From: Butyrivibrio sp. XPD2002
GTDB lineage: Bacteria; Bacillota; Clostridia; Lachnospirales; Lachnospiraceae
Assembly (NCBI RefSeq): GCF_000423945.1
Contig: NZ_AUIY01000028.1
Coordinates: 1-53,620, forward strand
Direction of reading: 5' to 3'
DNA: 53,620 nucleotides
Under the pieces are notes generated by a model. That model was not told where the DNA came from, ran no database searches, and saw only the letters and a program-made list of their open reading frames with translations. How positions within the stretch are numbered: position 1 is the first letter of the stretch; every line of letters starts with the position of its first letter. The translations under genes and the position numbers were made by a program. Below are positions 25,288-33,485 of the stretch, in pieces.

Positions 25288-26998
25288 ATACGCGCTCTCT
25301 GAGCAGGGAGCAAAGGATATGGTAAAGGCTTTTGGAGCCTGTACCTTAGCAAATCTGGCACAGATGATGCCTGTTGGAATTCTTTTTATGATGACGGGAG
25401 ACCTGTTTAACAGGGAGATTCCAGGCGATCATGTGAAAATATACATAATAGGTTCTGTGATCAGCCTGATACTGATAGCATTTACCGAATATCTGCAGTA
25501 TAATGCCACATTCTTTTCAACCTACGTTGAAAGCGGCGTAAGAAGGCGTTCTTTGGCGGAAAAGCTAAGAAAAATACCGCTGTCATTTTTTGGAAAAAAG
25601 GACCTGGCGGACCTTACAAACACTATAATGGCAGACTGTGCAATGCTTGAGACATCTTCTTCTCACTGGCTTCCGGAGCTGGTGGGTGCCTTTATTTCAA
25701 CTACTATTGTAGTGATCAGCCTGTTCTTTTTCGATGCCAGGATGGCAATAGCCGCAGTGTGGGTGCTTCCTGTAGCCTTCATTATTGTTTTTTCATCAAG
25801 ACATGTGATGCATAAAGTGAACCGCAAGGGAAGCAAATACAAGGTTGCCTGCCTTGACGGTATTCAGGAAGCGCTGGAAACGGTGCGGGATTTAAAGGCT
25901 TATAACGCTCAGGATACATATATGGTGGGACTTAATAAGAAGATTAAGGCTGTCGAGTCCCACACCATTTTCACGGAGTTCATAAATGCAGCATTTGTAA
26001 GCAGCTCCCAGATGATCCTGAAGCTTGGAATAGGCACAGTGGCTATCGTTGGTTCATCGCTTCTTATGAAAAACGAGATAAATGTGTTTACTTTCTTTAT
26101 GTACCTTCTGGTGGTTTCAAGAATGTATGAGCCGCTGCAGATATCTCTGATGAATTTTTCAGCTCTGATCTCAACCGACACCCAGTGCGAGAGAATGGAT
26201 GAGATTCTGTCTCACTATGAGCAGACCGGAAGTGAAGAGCTTACAAATAAGAACTATGATATCGAGTTTAAGAATGTGCGGTTTTCTTATGAGGATGGGG
26301 AAACAGTATTAAAGGATGTGAGCTTTGTGGCTAAGCAGGGCGAGGTTACAGCCCTTATCGGACCCTCCGGCGGTGGAAAGACAACGGTTTCAAGGCTTGC
26401 AGCGAGATTCTGGGATATTGAGAAGGGCCTTATCACCGTTGGTGGCATGGATATTTCCAAGATTGACCCTGAAAAGCTCCTTTCCATGTATTCAATAGTT
26501 TTCCAGGATGTGACGCTTTTTAATAACACGGTTCTTGAAAATATCCGAATCGGTAAAAAGGAAGCTACGGATGAAGAGGTAAAAGCGGCAGCTAAGCTCG
26601 CTCACTGCGATGAATTCATAGAAAAGCTCCCTGAGGGCTACAATACCCTTATAGGCGAGAATGGTTCCGAGCTTTCAGGCGGAGAGCGCCAGAGAATCTC
26701 CATAGCCAGAGCCTTCCTTAAGGATGCGCCTATAATTCTGATGGATGAAGCCACAGCATCTCTTGACGTGGATAACGAGTCGCTGATCCAGGAGGCAATA
26801 AGCGACCTTATTAAGGACAAGACAGTTCTTATAATCGCTCATCGTATGCGTACCGTAGACGGAGCTGACAAGATAGTTGTCCTTAAGAATGGAAAAGTGG
26901 CTGAATCGGATTCTCCCGCAAAGCTGAAGGAAGCTGACGGATTATACAGCCACATGCTTGCAGTTCAGATGAAAACTGAAAACTGGAAGCTGGCCTGA
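25265..26998 (+). CDS. ABC half-transporter (fused permease/ATPase), partner 2
   Basis: A 577-residue half-transporter forming a presumed heterodimer with the preceding one. Membrane helices occupy about residues 20-320. The ATPase has GPSGGGKTT, a Q-loop YSIVFQDV, the signature LSGGERQRISIARA and Walker B IILMDEATASLDVDNES, then the H-loop histidine in IIAHRMRT. All catalytic residues appear intact. I chose ATG 25265, preceded by GGGAGG. The upstream ABC gene ends inside it, so translation is coupled. Possible role in iron-chelate import, inferred from neighbours. Peptide or drug export cannot be excluded. Confidence 0.9.
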   Translation: MIKKLQHKYALSEQGAKDMVKAFGACTLANLAQMMPVGILFMMTGDLFNREIPGDHVKIYIIGSVISLILIAFTEYLQYNATFFSTYVESGVRRRSLAEKLRKIPLSFFGKKDLADLTNTIMADCAMLETSSSHWLPELVGAFISTTIVVISLFFFDARMAIAAVWVLPVAFIIVFSSRHVMHKVNRKGSKYKVACLDGIQEALETVRDLKAYNAQDTYMVGLNKKIKAVESHTIFTEFINAAFVSSSQMILKLGIGTVAIVGSSLLMKNEINVFTFFMYLLVVSRMYEPLQISLMNFSALISTDTQCERMDEILSHYEQTGSEELTNKNYDIEFKNVRFSYEDGETVLKDVSFVAKQGEVTALIGPSGGGKTTVSRLAARFWDIEKGLITVGGMDISKIDPEKLLSMYSIVFQDVTLFNNTVLENIRIGKKEATDEEVKAAAKLAHCDEFIEKLPEGYNTLIGENGSELSGGERQRISIARAFLKDAPIILMDEATASLDVDNESLIQEAISDLIKDKTVLIIAHRMRTVDGADKIVVLKNGKVAESDSPAKLKEADGLYSHMLAVQMKTENWKLA

Positions 26999-26999
26999 T

Positions 27000-27179
27000 A
27001 TACCTACAGGAACAAAGATTACAGGTTACGATATCCACGGCAGCTGGGCTGATGATTTTGCAAAGTTTATTCCGGAAAACGTGGACAAGCTCCTTGCATA
27101 TTTCCAGGAGAAGATAGAGAAAAACGGCGAATTTACCGTTGAAACAAGAAGTCAATTTTGGCATTGCTACAAGAAGTAA
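27000..27179 (+). pseudogene. Gene fragment lacking a start
   Basis: After the ABC gene, one frame without any start codon reads IPTGTKITGYDIHGSWADDF, continues through KFIPENVDKLLAYFQEKIEK and ends at TAA 27177-27179. Composition and periodicity are protein-like. An in-frame stop lies just upstream within the ABC gene. It is probably the C-terminal stump of a lost gene. I do not recognise the family. The remaining 65 bp to the esterase show only its RBS. Confidence 0.45.
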
Positions 27180-27245
27180 CTGGAGATTATAATGTTGCCT
27201 ACAAGATAAAAAAGCAGAAAACTTTAATAAAAGCAGGAGGATGAT

Positions 27246-27989
27246 ATGGAAGAGTTTTATATTGACAGCGATGGTACACGCCTTCATGCGAAGCTTGATC
27301 GTGTAGGTACAGAGAAGGGGCCGCTTTGCATTCTGATCCACGGTTTTACCGGACATATGGAAGAGGACCACATAATAGCAGCCAAGGATGCGATAAATGC
27401 TGAGGGTGTATCCGTTCTCAGAGTTGAGATGTATGGTCATGGCGGAAGTGATGGCGAATTTAAGAATCACACTCTCTATAAATGGGTTACCAATGCCCTT
27501 TCAGTTGTGAAATATGCAAAGCAGCTGGATTTCGTGACAGATCTCTATATCTGCGGACATTCTCAGGGCGGACTTCTTACAATGCTGATTGGCGGTATGT
27601 GTGCTGATGATTTCAAGGCGATAATTCCGCTTTCACCCGCATGGATGATTCCTGAGGCAGCAAGAGAAGGCACTATTCTTGGGGCTGATTTTGATCCAAA
27701 GCACATTCCGGAGAAGGTTGGCGCTGATGAATGGGAGATCTCAGGCGATTATATCAGAGTTGCCCAGACCATTCATGTTGAGGACGAGATTGCAAGATTT
27801 GATGGACCTGTCCTGATCATCCATGGAGATGATGATGAGGCAGTTCCCTACGAATATGGTGTAAAGGCTTCAAAGCTGTATAAAAACGCAAAGCTTGTGA
27901 CCATCCATGGAGATGATCACTGCTATACAAGACACCTGGACGAAATGTCCAAGGCATTAAGAGAGGGCTTTAGAGACCTTCTTGCCTGA
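27246..27989 (+). CDS. Cinnamoyl/feruloyl esterase-like alpha/beta hydrolase (Est1E-like)
   Basis: A 247-residue alpha/beta hydrolase. The oxyanion-hole motif is LIHGFTGHMEEDHI (about residues 30-43). The triad is S106 (GHSQGG), D197 (HGDDDEAVP) and H225 (GDDHCY). These segments, plus IPLSPAWMIPEAAR and RVAQTIHVED, match what I remember of Est1E from Butyrivibrio proteoclasticus, a feruloyl esterase that releases hydroxycinnamates from plant xylan. There is no signal peptide, so it would act in the cytoplasm on imported oligosaccharide esters. RBS GCAGGAGG. Convergent with the MFS gene, 21 bp apart. Confidence 0.9.
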   Translation: MEEFYIDSDGTRLHAKLDRVGTEKGPLCILIHGFTGHMEEDHIIAAKDAINAEGVSVLRVEMYGHGGSDGEFKNHTLYKWVTNALSVVKYAKQLDFVTDLYICGHSQGGLLTMLIGGMCADDFKAIIPLSPAWMIPEAAREGTILGADFDPKHIPEKVGADEWEISGDYIRVAQTIHVEDEIARFDGPVLIIHGDDDEAVPYEYGVKASKLYKNAKLVTIHGDDHCYTRHLDEMSKALREGFRDLLA

Positions 27990-28010
27990 CTTTGCGATGC
28001 TCCATGCGAA

Positions 28011-29174
28011 TCAGGAATGGGAATGCTTTTTCATAAGTATATGGATTCCCAGGAGCGATAACAGAGATAATATGAAAAATGAACCAAGTACCGCGATGGC
28101 ACTTCGCATTCCGTACAGATCAGACATATAGCCTGTGAGCGCGGTAAATACTACGCCTCCGATACCGGTTGCGGTGGTTATCACACCTGTTGAGGTAGCG
28201 GTTCTTTTTCCGGAAAAATTGAGCATTATAGTTAAAACGCAGGGATAAATAGCTCCGCTCGCCATGCCTAATGGGATACAAACCAGCATGGCTGCGGTGC
28301 TATTTTGCATGGAGGAGAAAAGAACAGTAAATGCCGGAATCGCGAGCAGTGATACCAGCAATATTTGTTTGGAATGCTTTGAAAAGTGTCCAACCAGCAT
28401 TCTGGAAGGAATCATTACCGCCCAGAACAGAGACAGTGCAAATTTCCCGTTTTCGGACTTTAAAGTATCAGTAAACATAGTATCTACAAAGAAAGTGAAT
28501 CCATTTTCAAATCCCACGTAAATACACATAATAACGCACAGGCACAGAATGGCTGTGATCACGAATTTTCCTGATGAAACAGAGTCAATGTCGTCCATAG
28601 GAAGCTCTTCGCGGCATTCGCTGCCTGATTTGACGATCCCGATGAGGGCTACGGCGGAACCAATTGATAAAAGCGCGAATAATATACGCCAGCTAAGGCC
28701 CATCATGAGATAGAAATTGACAACCAGAGGCGCAACCAGCGCTCCTGCTGCATACATGGAGGTCATAAAGCCTATTTTATTTTTATTCGTTACAGGGTAT
28801 GCGTCAGCGAGAGCTGCAATTGAAATAAACTGAAGCGCACTGGTGGTTAGCCCCAGGAAGAATATACCGCCAATAAAATAAGTGTTTCTAACGGTGGTCA
28901 GAACAAATAAAGCTGCTACGAGCTGAATAGCCAGGAGAATAATGATGCATTTTGCCTTGTTATTATGATCTGCCCAGCTTCCAAGAACAAGGGGAGCAAG
29001 CATAGTAGCAAATAGCTCAACGGATGCAAAAAGACCCATAGAGGTCAAAGACAGATCGTAGGTCTCACCTATATTCCACAGGCTTGCCTGATATCCGCCG
29101 GCTTCGAATCCGTTTATGAAGACAACAAGAAACAGGATTATCCAAAGAAAATCCCTTTTTTTCAAATCAGCCAT
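28011..29174 (-). CDS. MFS transporter
   Basis: A 387-residue major facilitator superfamily permease with twelve predicted helices. The cytoplasmic loop after helix 2 (GSWADHNNKAKCIIIL) is the MFS signature A region. A mid-protein charged loop (SGSECREELPMDDIDSVSSG) separates the two halves. The substrate is unknown. AGGGGG precedes the ATG. Divergent from the LytS-type kinase gene, with a 137-bp AT-rich intergenic region containing possible promoters for both. Confidence 0.88.
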   Translation of the reverse strand: MADLKKRDFLWIILFLVVFINGFEAGGYQASLWNIGETYDLSLTSMGLFASVELFATMLAPLVLGSWADHNNKAKCIIILLAIQLVAALFVLTTVRNTYFIGGIFFLGLTTSALQFISIAALADAYPVTNKNKIGFMTSMYAAGALVAPLVVNFYLMMGLSWRILFALLSIGSAVALIGIVKSGSECREELPMDDIDSVSSGKFVITAILCLCVIMCIYVGFENGFTFFVDTMFTDTLKSENGKFALSLFWAVMIPSRMLVGHFSKHSKQILLVSLLAIPAFTVLFSSMQNSTAAMLVCIPLGMASGAIYPCVLTIMLNFSGKRTATSTGVITTATGIGGVVFTALTGYMSDLYGMRSAIAVLGSFFILSLLSLLGIHILMKKHSHS

Positions 29175-29311
29175 ATGAAATTACCCCCTCGTCACAGTTA
29201 CATTATATCGTAAAAAATAGCGTAAAAAAACACAAAAAAATAGGACTATTTTATTATAATGAAGCTATAATAATAGTTAGTAGTAGAAGGGTTTTTGTTT
29301 GGGGGAAAAAC

Positions 29312-30982
29312 ATGGAACTATACTACAATATGATCGTAAATATTGGTCTTCTTGTGCTTATTGCCAATATTCTGGTCAGAATTCCTGTTGTTACGCAGAT
29401 CATCTGCGAGGAAAATAAGCACATTTTCATGGCTAAGATTGTGCTGGGAGGAATATTTGGGGGATTCTGTATTTTTTCAACCTGCACAGGAGCACAGGTT
29501 CAGGGTGCTATTCCTAACACCCGTGTTTTGGGCGCCCTGGCGGGAGGTCTGCTTTGCGGACCGACAGTCGGGATTCTGGCGGGTCTGATTGGCGCAATCC
29601 ACCGTATTTTTTTTGATATTCATGGTGTTACGACCTTTGCATGCGCACTTTCCACACTTATGGAGGGCGTGATCGGTGCGTTCATATATCAGTTCTTTCA
29701 TAAGAGGAATATAGATTTTGAGTGGTATTTCCTTGTTGCAATAACGGCTGTTGCAGAGTGCCTGCACATGGCCAATCTTCTGGTGTTTGTAAGGCCCTTT
29801 AGCCTTGCTGTGTCTATCGTTCAGATAATTGCTCTTCCAATGATCATTTTTAATTCCATAGGAATGGTTCTGTTTTTCTCGGTATTTGATGATATATATA
29901 CCAGGCAGAATCTTATTGCTGCAGATAAAATGCGTCTGGCGCTGAGTATTGCCGATGCCTGCGTGGTCAATATCAGAAAAAGTCGCATAACAGACGGTGA
30001 TTACAGGGAGATGGAGAAGACTATCAGCGGTTTTTCAAGGTGCAGGGATGTTTTCTTTCTTCCTCTTAGCCGCAAAGATGAGCTGTTTAGCAGCGATTAT
30101 GAGTTTACGGAGAGCTTTGTAAACAGCATGGAAAGGCGCTGCACCACTGAGCTTATATATAAGAAGGAAAAGGGAATCCTCGGCTTTAAGCAGTCGCTGG
30201 TTGCATCTGGCTCCAAGGTTACCATGGGGAATGAGACCTGGGGATATCTGGTGCTGGTTTTCGACAGAAGATATTCATCGCCTGAAGCTGTGGAGTGTCT
30301 GGTTTCAGCTCTGGCCAAGTTCTTTTCCACCAACTATGAGGCCTATCAGGTTGAATATCAGAAGAAGATTAGGGAGAGAGCTGAATTCAGGGTTCTTCAG
30401 TCACAGATAAATCCGCACTTTTTGTTTAACAGCTTAAATACCATATCCTGCTTTTGCAGGGAAAAGCCCGATTATGCGAGGGAGCTGCTTCTGGCTCTTA
30501 GCGTTTACTTCAGGCATAACCTGAACTCCAGTGATGATTATATGATCGATATAGCAGCGGAATTTGAGCAGGTAGATGCCTACCTGATGCTTGAAAAGGC
30601 CAGATTCGAGGATAAACTCCAGATTGTGAAGGATATCGAAGCAGATATTCACAGGCAGGTTCCAACCCTTATTCTGCAGCCTATTGTGGAGAATGCGATA
30701 AAGCACGGAGCCATGAGAAGAGAGGTTGGCGAGGTTAAAATCAAAGCCGGTATGGAAGGGGAGGATCTTTTAATAAAAATATCCGATAACGGCTATGGAA
30801 TCCCGGATCAGGTGCTCCGGGCGTTCAATGATAAGACAACGAAGGGGAGATATGGTCTTCTTAATGTAGATGGAAGGCTACGTAGTATTTATGGGGAAAA
30901 GTATGGGCTTGTGATTGATTCCTCAGGGGAAGGAACCACCGTCACAATGCGCATACCGCCAAAAGCTTTGTTGGAGGGATAA
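29312..30982 (+). CDS. LytS-type sensor histidine kinase
   Basis: A 556-residue membrane histidine kinase. A 5TM-5TMR_LYT-like domain fills about residues 1-205 (NTRVLGALAGGLLCGPTVG and the following GLIGAIHRIFFD carry its conserved Gly/Pro). A GAF-like linker (about 210-350) precedes the His_kinase domain with phosphoacceptor H369 in QINPHFLFNSLN. The HATPase follows, with an N box (VENAIKHG) and DNGYGIP. Kinases of this type (BtsS, LytS) sense metabolites such as pyruvate or membrane state. The LytTR regulator starts 6 bp downstream, and a CstA-type transporter follows, as in pyruvate-sensing systems. Confidence 0.92.
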   Translation: MELYYNMIVNIGLLVLIANILVRIPVVTQIICEENKHIFMAKIVLGGIFGGFCIFSTCTGAQVQGAIPNTRVLGALAGGLLCGPTVGILAGLIGAIHRIFFDIHGVTTFACALSTLMEGVIGAFIYQFFHKRNIDFEWYFLVAITAVAECLHMANLLVFVRPFSLAVSIVQIIALPMIIFNSIGMVLFFSVFDDIYTRQNLIAADKMRLALSIADACVVNIRKSRITDGDYREMEKTISGFSRCRDVFFLPLSRKDELFSSDYEFTESFVNSMERRCTTELIYKKEKGILGFKQSLVASGSKVTMGNETWGYLVLVFDRRYSSPEAVECLVSALAKFFSTNYEAYQVEYQKKIRERAEFRVLQSQINPHFLFNSLNTISCFCREKPDYARELLLALSVYFRHNLNSSDDYMIDIAAEFEQVDAYLMLEKARFEDKLQIVKDIEADIHRQVPTLILQPIVENAIKHGAMRREVGEVKIKAGMEGEDLLIKISDNGYGIPDQVLRAFNDKTTKGRYGLLNVDGRLRSIYGEKYGLVIDSSGEGTTVTMRIPPKALLEG

Positions 30983-30988
30983 GAGGGA

Positions 30989-31720
30989 ATGAAGAGGATT
31001 TTGATAGCGGATGATGAGAGACCTGCCAGAAGTGAGCTGCGATTTTTGCTGGAAAAGATCTTAAAAGACCTTAACCATCCGGATGCTGAGGTGATGGAAG
31101 CCGGCAGTGGTGCTGCGGTTTTGGATCTGATAGATAAATATACATTTGATGTGTGCTTTTTCGATATAGAGATGGGAGACATCAAGGGTACAAAGCTGGC
31201 AGAGACAATGAGGCAAAAGAATCTGGATACAGCCATAATTTTTGTGACTGCTTATGAAAACTATGCGCTTAATGCCTTTGATGTTGACGCTGTGGATTAT
31301 GTGATGAAGCCTTTTGATGAGAACAGAATCAGGAAATCCATCGAAAAGCTTATGAAGAGAAGGGCATCCACGAGACAGATGCCGGGACCCTTTGCGCTTC
31401 CCGCAGGAGACCACATGGAAGTAGTTGTGGCGGATAGCATAAGCTATATTGAGGCCATTCACAAGGGCTCCAAGGTACACTGCCACAAGAATATCTATTA
31501 CAGCAATGAGCCTCTTATTGAGTGGGAAAAGAAGCTTAAGCCCGCGGGAGACCAGTTTTCCAGGATACATAAAAGCTTTATAGTGAATTTTGACGCCTGT
31601 GAGGCCCTTGTTCCTGACTATAACAATGGCTATGCCTGCAAGCTCAAGGAATGTGATAATGCCGTTATTCCCATTAGCAGAAATATGATTCATGACGTCA
31701 AAGCGCATTTTTGTGTCTGA
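30989..31720 (+). CDS. LytTR-family response regulator
   Basis: A 243-residue regulator. The receiver domain has D8/D9, phosphoacceptor D59 (VCFFDIEMGD), T87 and K107 (VMKPFDE). A LytTR DNA-binding domain fills about residues 140-243 (ADSISYIEAIHKGSKVHCHK, then FSRIHKSFIVNFDA). It is the cognate partner of the kinase 6 bp upstream. The likely target is the cstA-like gene directly downstream, whose leader contains direct repeats spaced two helical turns apart. Confidence 0.93.
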   Translation: MKRILIADDERPARSELRFLLEKILKDLNHPDAEVMEAGSGAAVLDLIDKYTFDVCFFDIEMGDIKGTKLAETMRQKNLDTAIIFVTAYENYALNAFDVDAVDYVMKPFDENRIRKSIEKLMKRRASTRQMPGPFALPAGDHMEVVVADSISYIEAIHKGSKVHCHKNIYYSNEPLIEWEKKLKPAGDQFSRIHKSFIVNFDACEALVPDYNNGYACKLKECDNAVIPISRNMIHDVKAHFCV

Positions 31721-31744
31721 AATATAGAGTGTATTGCATTTCAG

Positions 31745-31789
31745 TACCGATTTTTAGCATTTGAATCCCGAATTATTGTTACCGAATTT
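31745..31789 (+). promoter_or_regulatory. Candidate LytTR-regulator binding repeats before the CstA gene
   Basis: TACCGATTTT at 31745, TCCCGAATTA at 31766 and TACCGAATTT at 31780 are direct repeats. The first two start 21 bp apart, the spacing typical for LytTR dimers. The assignment is inferred from position and repeat form. Confidence 0.45.
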
Positions 31790-31855
31790 TCGTGAGCCTA
31801 TACTTCAATATAGGGAAGGATTTCACTTTCACTACATTGATAGGAGGGGATTCAT

Positions 31856-33316
31856 ATGATCAGCTTTTTGGTATGTTTGAGTGTATTAGTGGCAGGGTAT
31901 TTCATCTACGGTAGCATCATCGAGAAAGTATATGGGCCGGATGACAGAAAAACTCCGGCAGTAAGGATCAATGATGGTGTAGACTTTGTGGTAATGCCCA
32001 GATGGAAGCTCTTTTTGATACAGCTTCTTAATATTGCAGGACTTGGCCCGATCTATGGCGCTTTGGCAGGAGCTCAGTGGGGAACCTCGGTCTTTCTCTG
32101 GATCACCCTCGGAACTATCCTTGCAGGTGGTGTTCACGATTTTTCAGTAGGATTTATGAGCATGCGTCATGATGGCGCCAGCGTATCTGAGCTTACAGGC
32201 ATGTATCTTGGAAACGTTATGAAAACTATCATGAGAGTTTTCAGCGTAGTGCTTCTTGTAATGGTTGGTACTGTTTTCGCAGTAGGTCCTGCAGGACTTA
32301 TTTCTCTTCTGATTGGTAATCAGGGCGGCTCAGGACTTTTAACAAATACAACCTTCTGGCTTGCTCTGATCCTTGCATATTACTTCATAGCAACCTTTGT
32401 TCCGATCGATAAGATTATTGGTAAGCTTTATCCTGTATTCGGTGTCTGCCTTATAGTTATGGCAGTAGGCGTTGGAATCGGTATTTTCACACATGGATAT
32501 ACAATTCCTGAGATTGAGCTTTCAAACCTTCATCCCAGCAATACACCTATATGGCCTATGATGTTCGTATCAGTTGCCTGTGGTGCTATTTCAGGATTCC
32601 ATGCAACACAGTCACCTCTTATGGCTCGCTGCTGCAAGACAGAGAAGGAAAGCCATATGGTATTCTACGGAGCAATGGTATGTGAAGGAATAATCGCTCT
32701 TATATGGGCTGCAGCAGGTAGCGCAGTTTATGCTAAGACAGGCGGACTTACAACAGCTCTTACAGATATGCTTGCAAACGGACAGGCAGCATGTGTATAT
32801 GATATCTGCACAAAGACAATGGGTGGCTTCGGTATCGTTCTTGCAATGCTCGGCGTTATTGCATGTCCTATAACTTCCGGTGATACAGCCTTCAGATCAG
32901 CAAGACTGGTTGTTGCTGACTGGTTTAAGGTAGATCAGAAGCCTTATATGAAGAGACTTGAACTCTGCGTACCGCTTCTTCTTGCCGGCGCATTCATCAG
33001 TCAGTTAAACTACGGCGTAGTTTGGAGATACTTTAGCTGGTCAAATCAGACTCTTGCTATGATAGCTCTTTGGACCGCTTCAATGTATTTGTTTGTAAAT
33101 GGCCGCAACTATTGGTTTACAGCTATCCCGGCAACCTTTATGTCAGCTGTTTCAGTAACATATTTCTTCTGTGCACCTGAGTGCCTGCATCTGTCGGTAT
33201 CAATTGCTTATCCGATAGGAATAATTGCAGCAGCTGCATTCCTTGGACTGTTCATCTTCCAGACCAGAAGAACAGCACCTCAGACAAAGGAAGAGGAGCA
33301 CAAGAAAACAGCGTAA
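31856..33316 (+). CDS. CstA-family carbon starvation/pyruvate transporter
   Basis: A 486-residue CstA-family permease, shorter than E. coli CstA/BtsT (about 700) but typical of the Gram-positive form. Around a dozen helices are visible. The conserved pieces include NIAGLGPIYGALAGAQWG, GGVHDFSVGFMSMRHDG, AVGPAGLISLLIGN, ACGAISGFHATQSPLMAR and ITSGDTAFRSARL. CstA/BtsT members take up pyruvate or peptides under carbon limitation. Genetic linkage to a LytS/LytTR pair mirrors the BtsSR-BtsT and YpdAB-YhjX pyruvate circuits. GGAGGGG precedes the ATG. Terminator at 33357. Confidence 0.92.
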   Translation: MISFLVCLSVLVAGYFIYGSIIEKVYGPDDRKTPAVRINDGVDFVVMPRWKLFLIQLLNIAGLGPIYGALAGAQWGTSVFLWITLGTILAGGVHDFSVGFMSMRHDGASVSELTGMYLGNVMKTIMRVFSVVLLVMVGTVFAVGPAGLISLLIGNQGGSGLLTNTTFWLALILAYYFIATFVPIDKIIGKLYPVFGVCLIVMAVGVGIGIFTHGYTIPEIELSNLHPSNTPIWPMMFVSVACGAISGFHATQSPLMARCCKTEKESHMVFYGAMVCEGIIALIWAAAGSAVYAKTGGLTTALTDMLANGQAACVYDICTKTMGGFGIVLAMLGVIACPITSGDTAFRSARLVVADWFKVDQKPYMKRLELCVPLLLAGAFISQLNYGVVWRYFSWSNQTLAMIALWTASMYLFVNGRNYWFTAIPATFMSAVSVTYFFCAPECLHLSVSIAYPIGIIAAAAFLGLFIFQTRRTAPQTKEEEHKKTA

Positions 33317-33356
33317 TTGGCATAGAGCTGTTATAATAAGAATGATGAAAAACGGA

Positions 33357-33389
33357 AGGGCTGCATCGAAGGATGCGGCTCTTCTTTTT
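33357..33389 (+). terminator. Intrinsic terminator after the CstA gene
   Basis: AGGGCTGCATC pairs with GATGCGGCTCT (two G-T pairs) around GAAG, then TCTTTTT. Confidence 0.65.
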
Positions 33390-33485
33390 CAATAGCAAGT
33401 GTAATATTTAAAATTTTTGCTGTATTTTGTTGACTCTACACTTGGTTCAGGGTGTATTTTCCTCTCATAACAGGAGGAAAACAGT

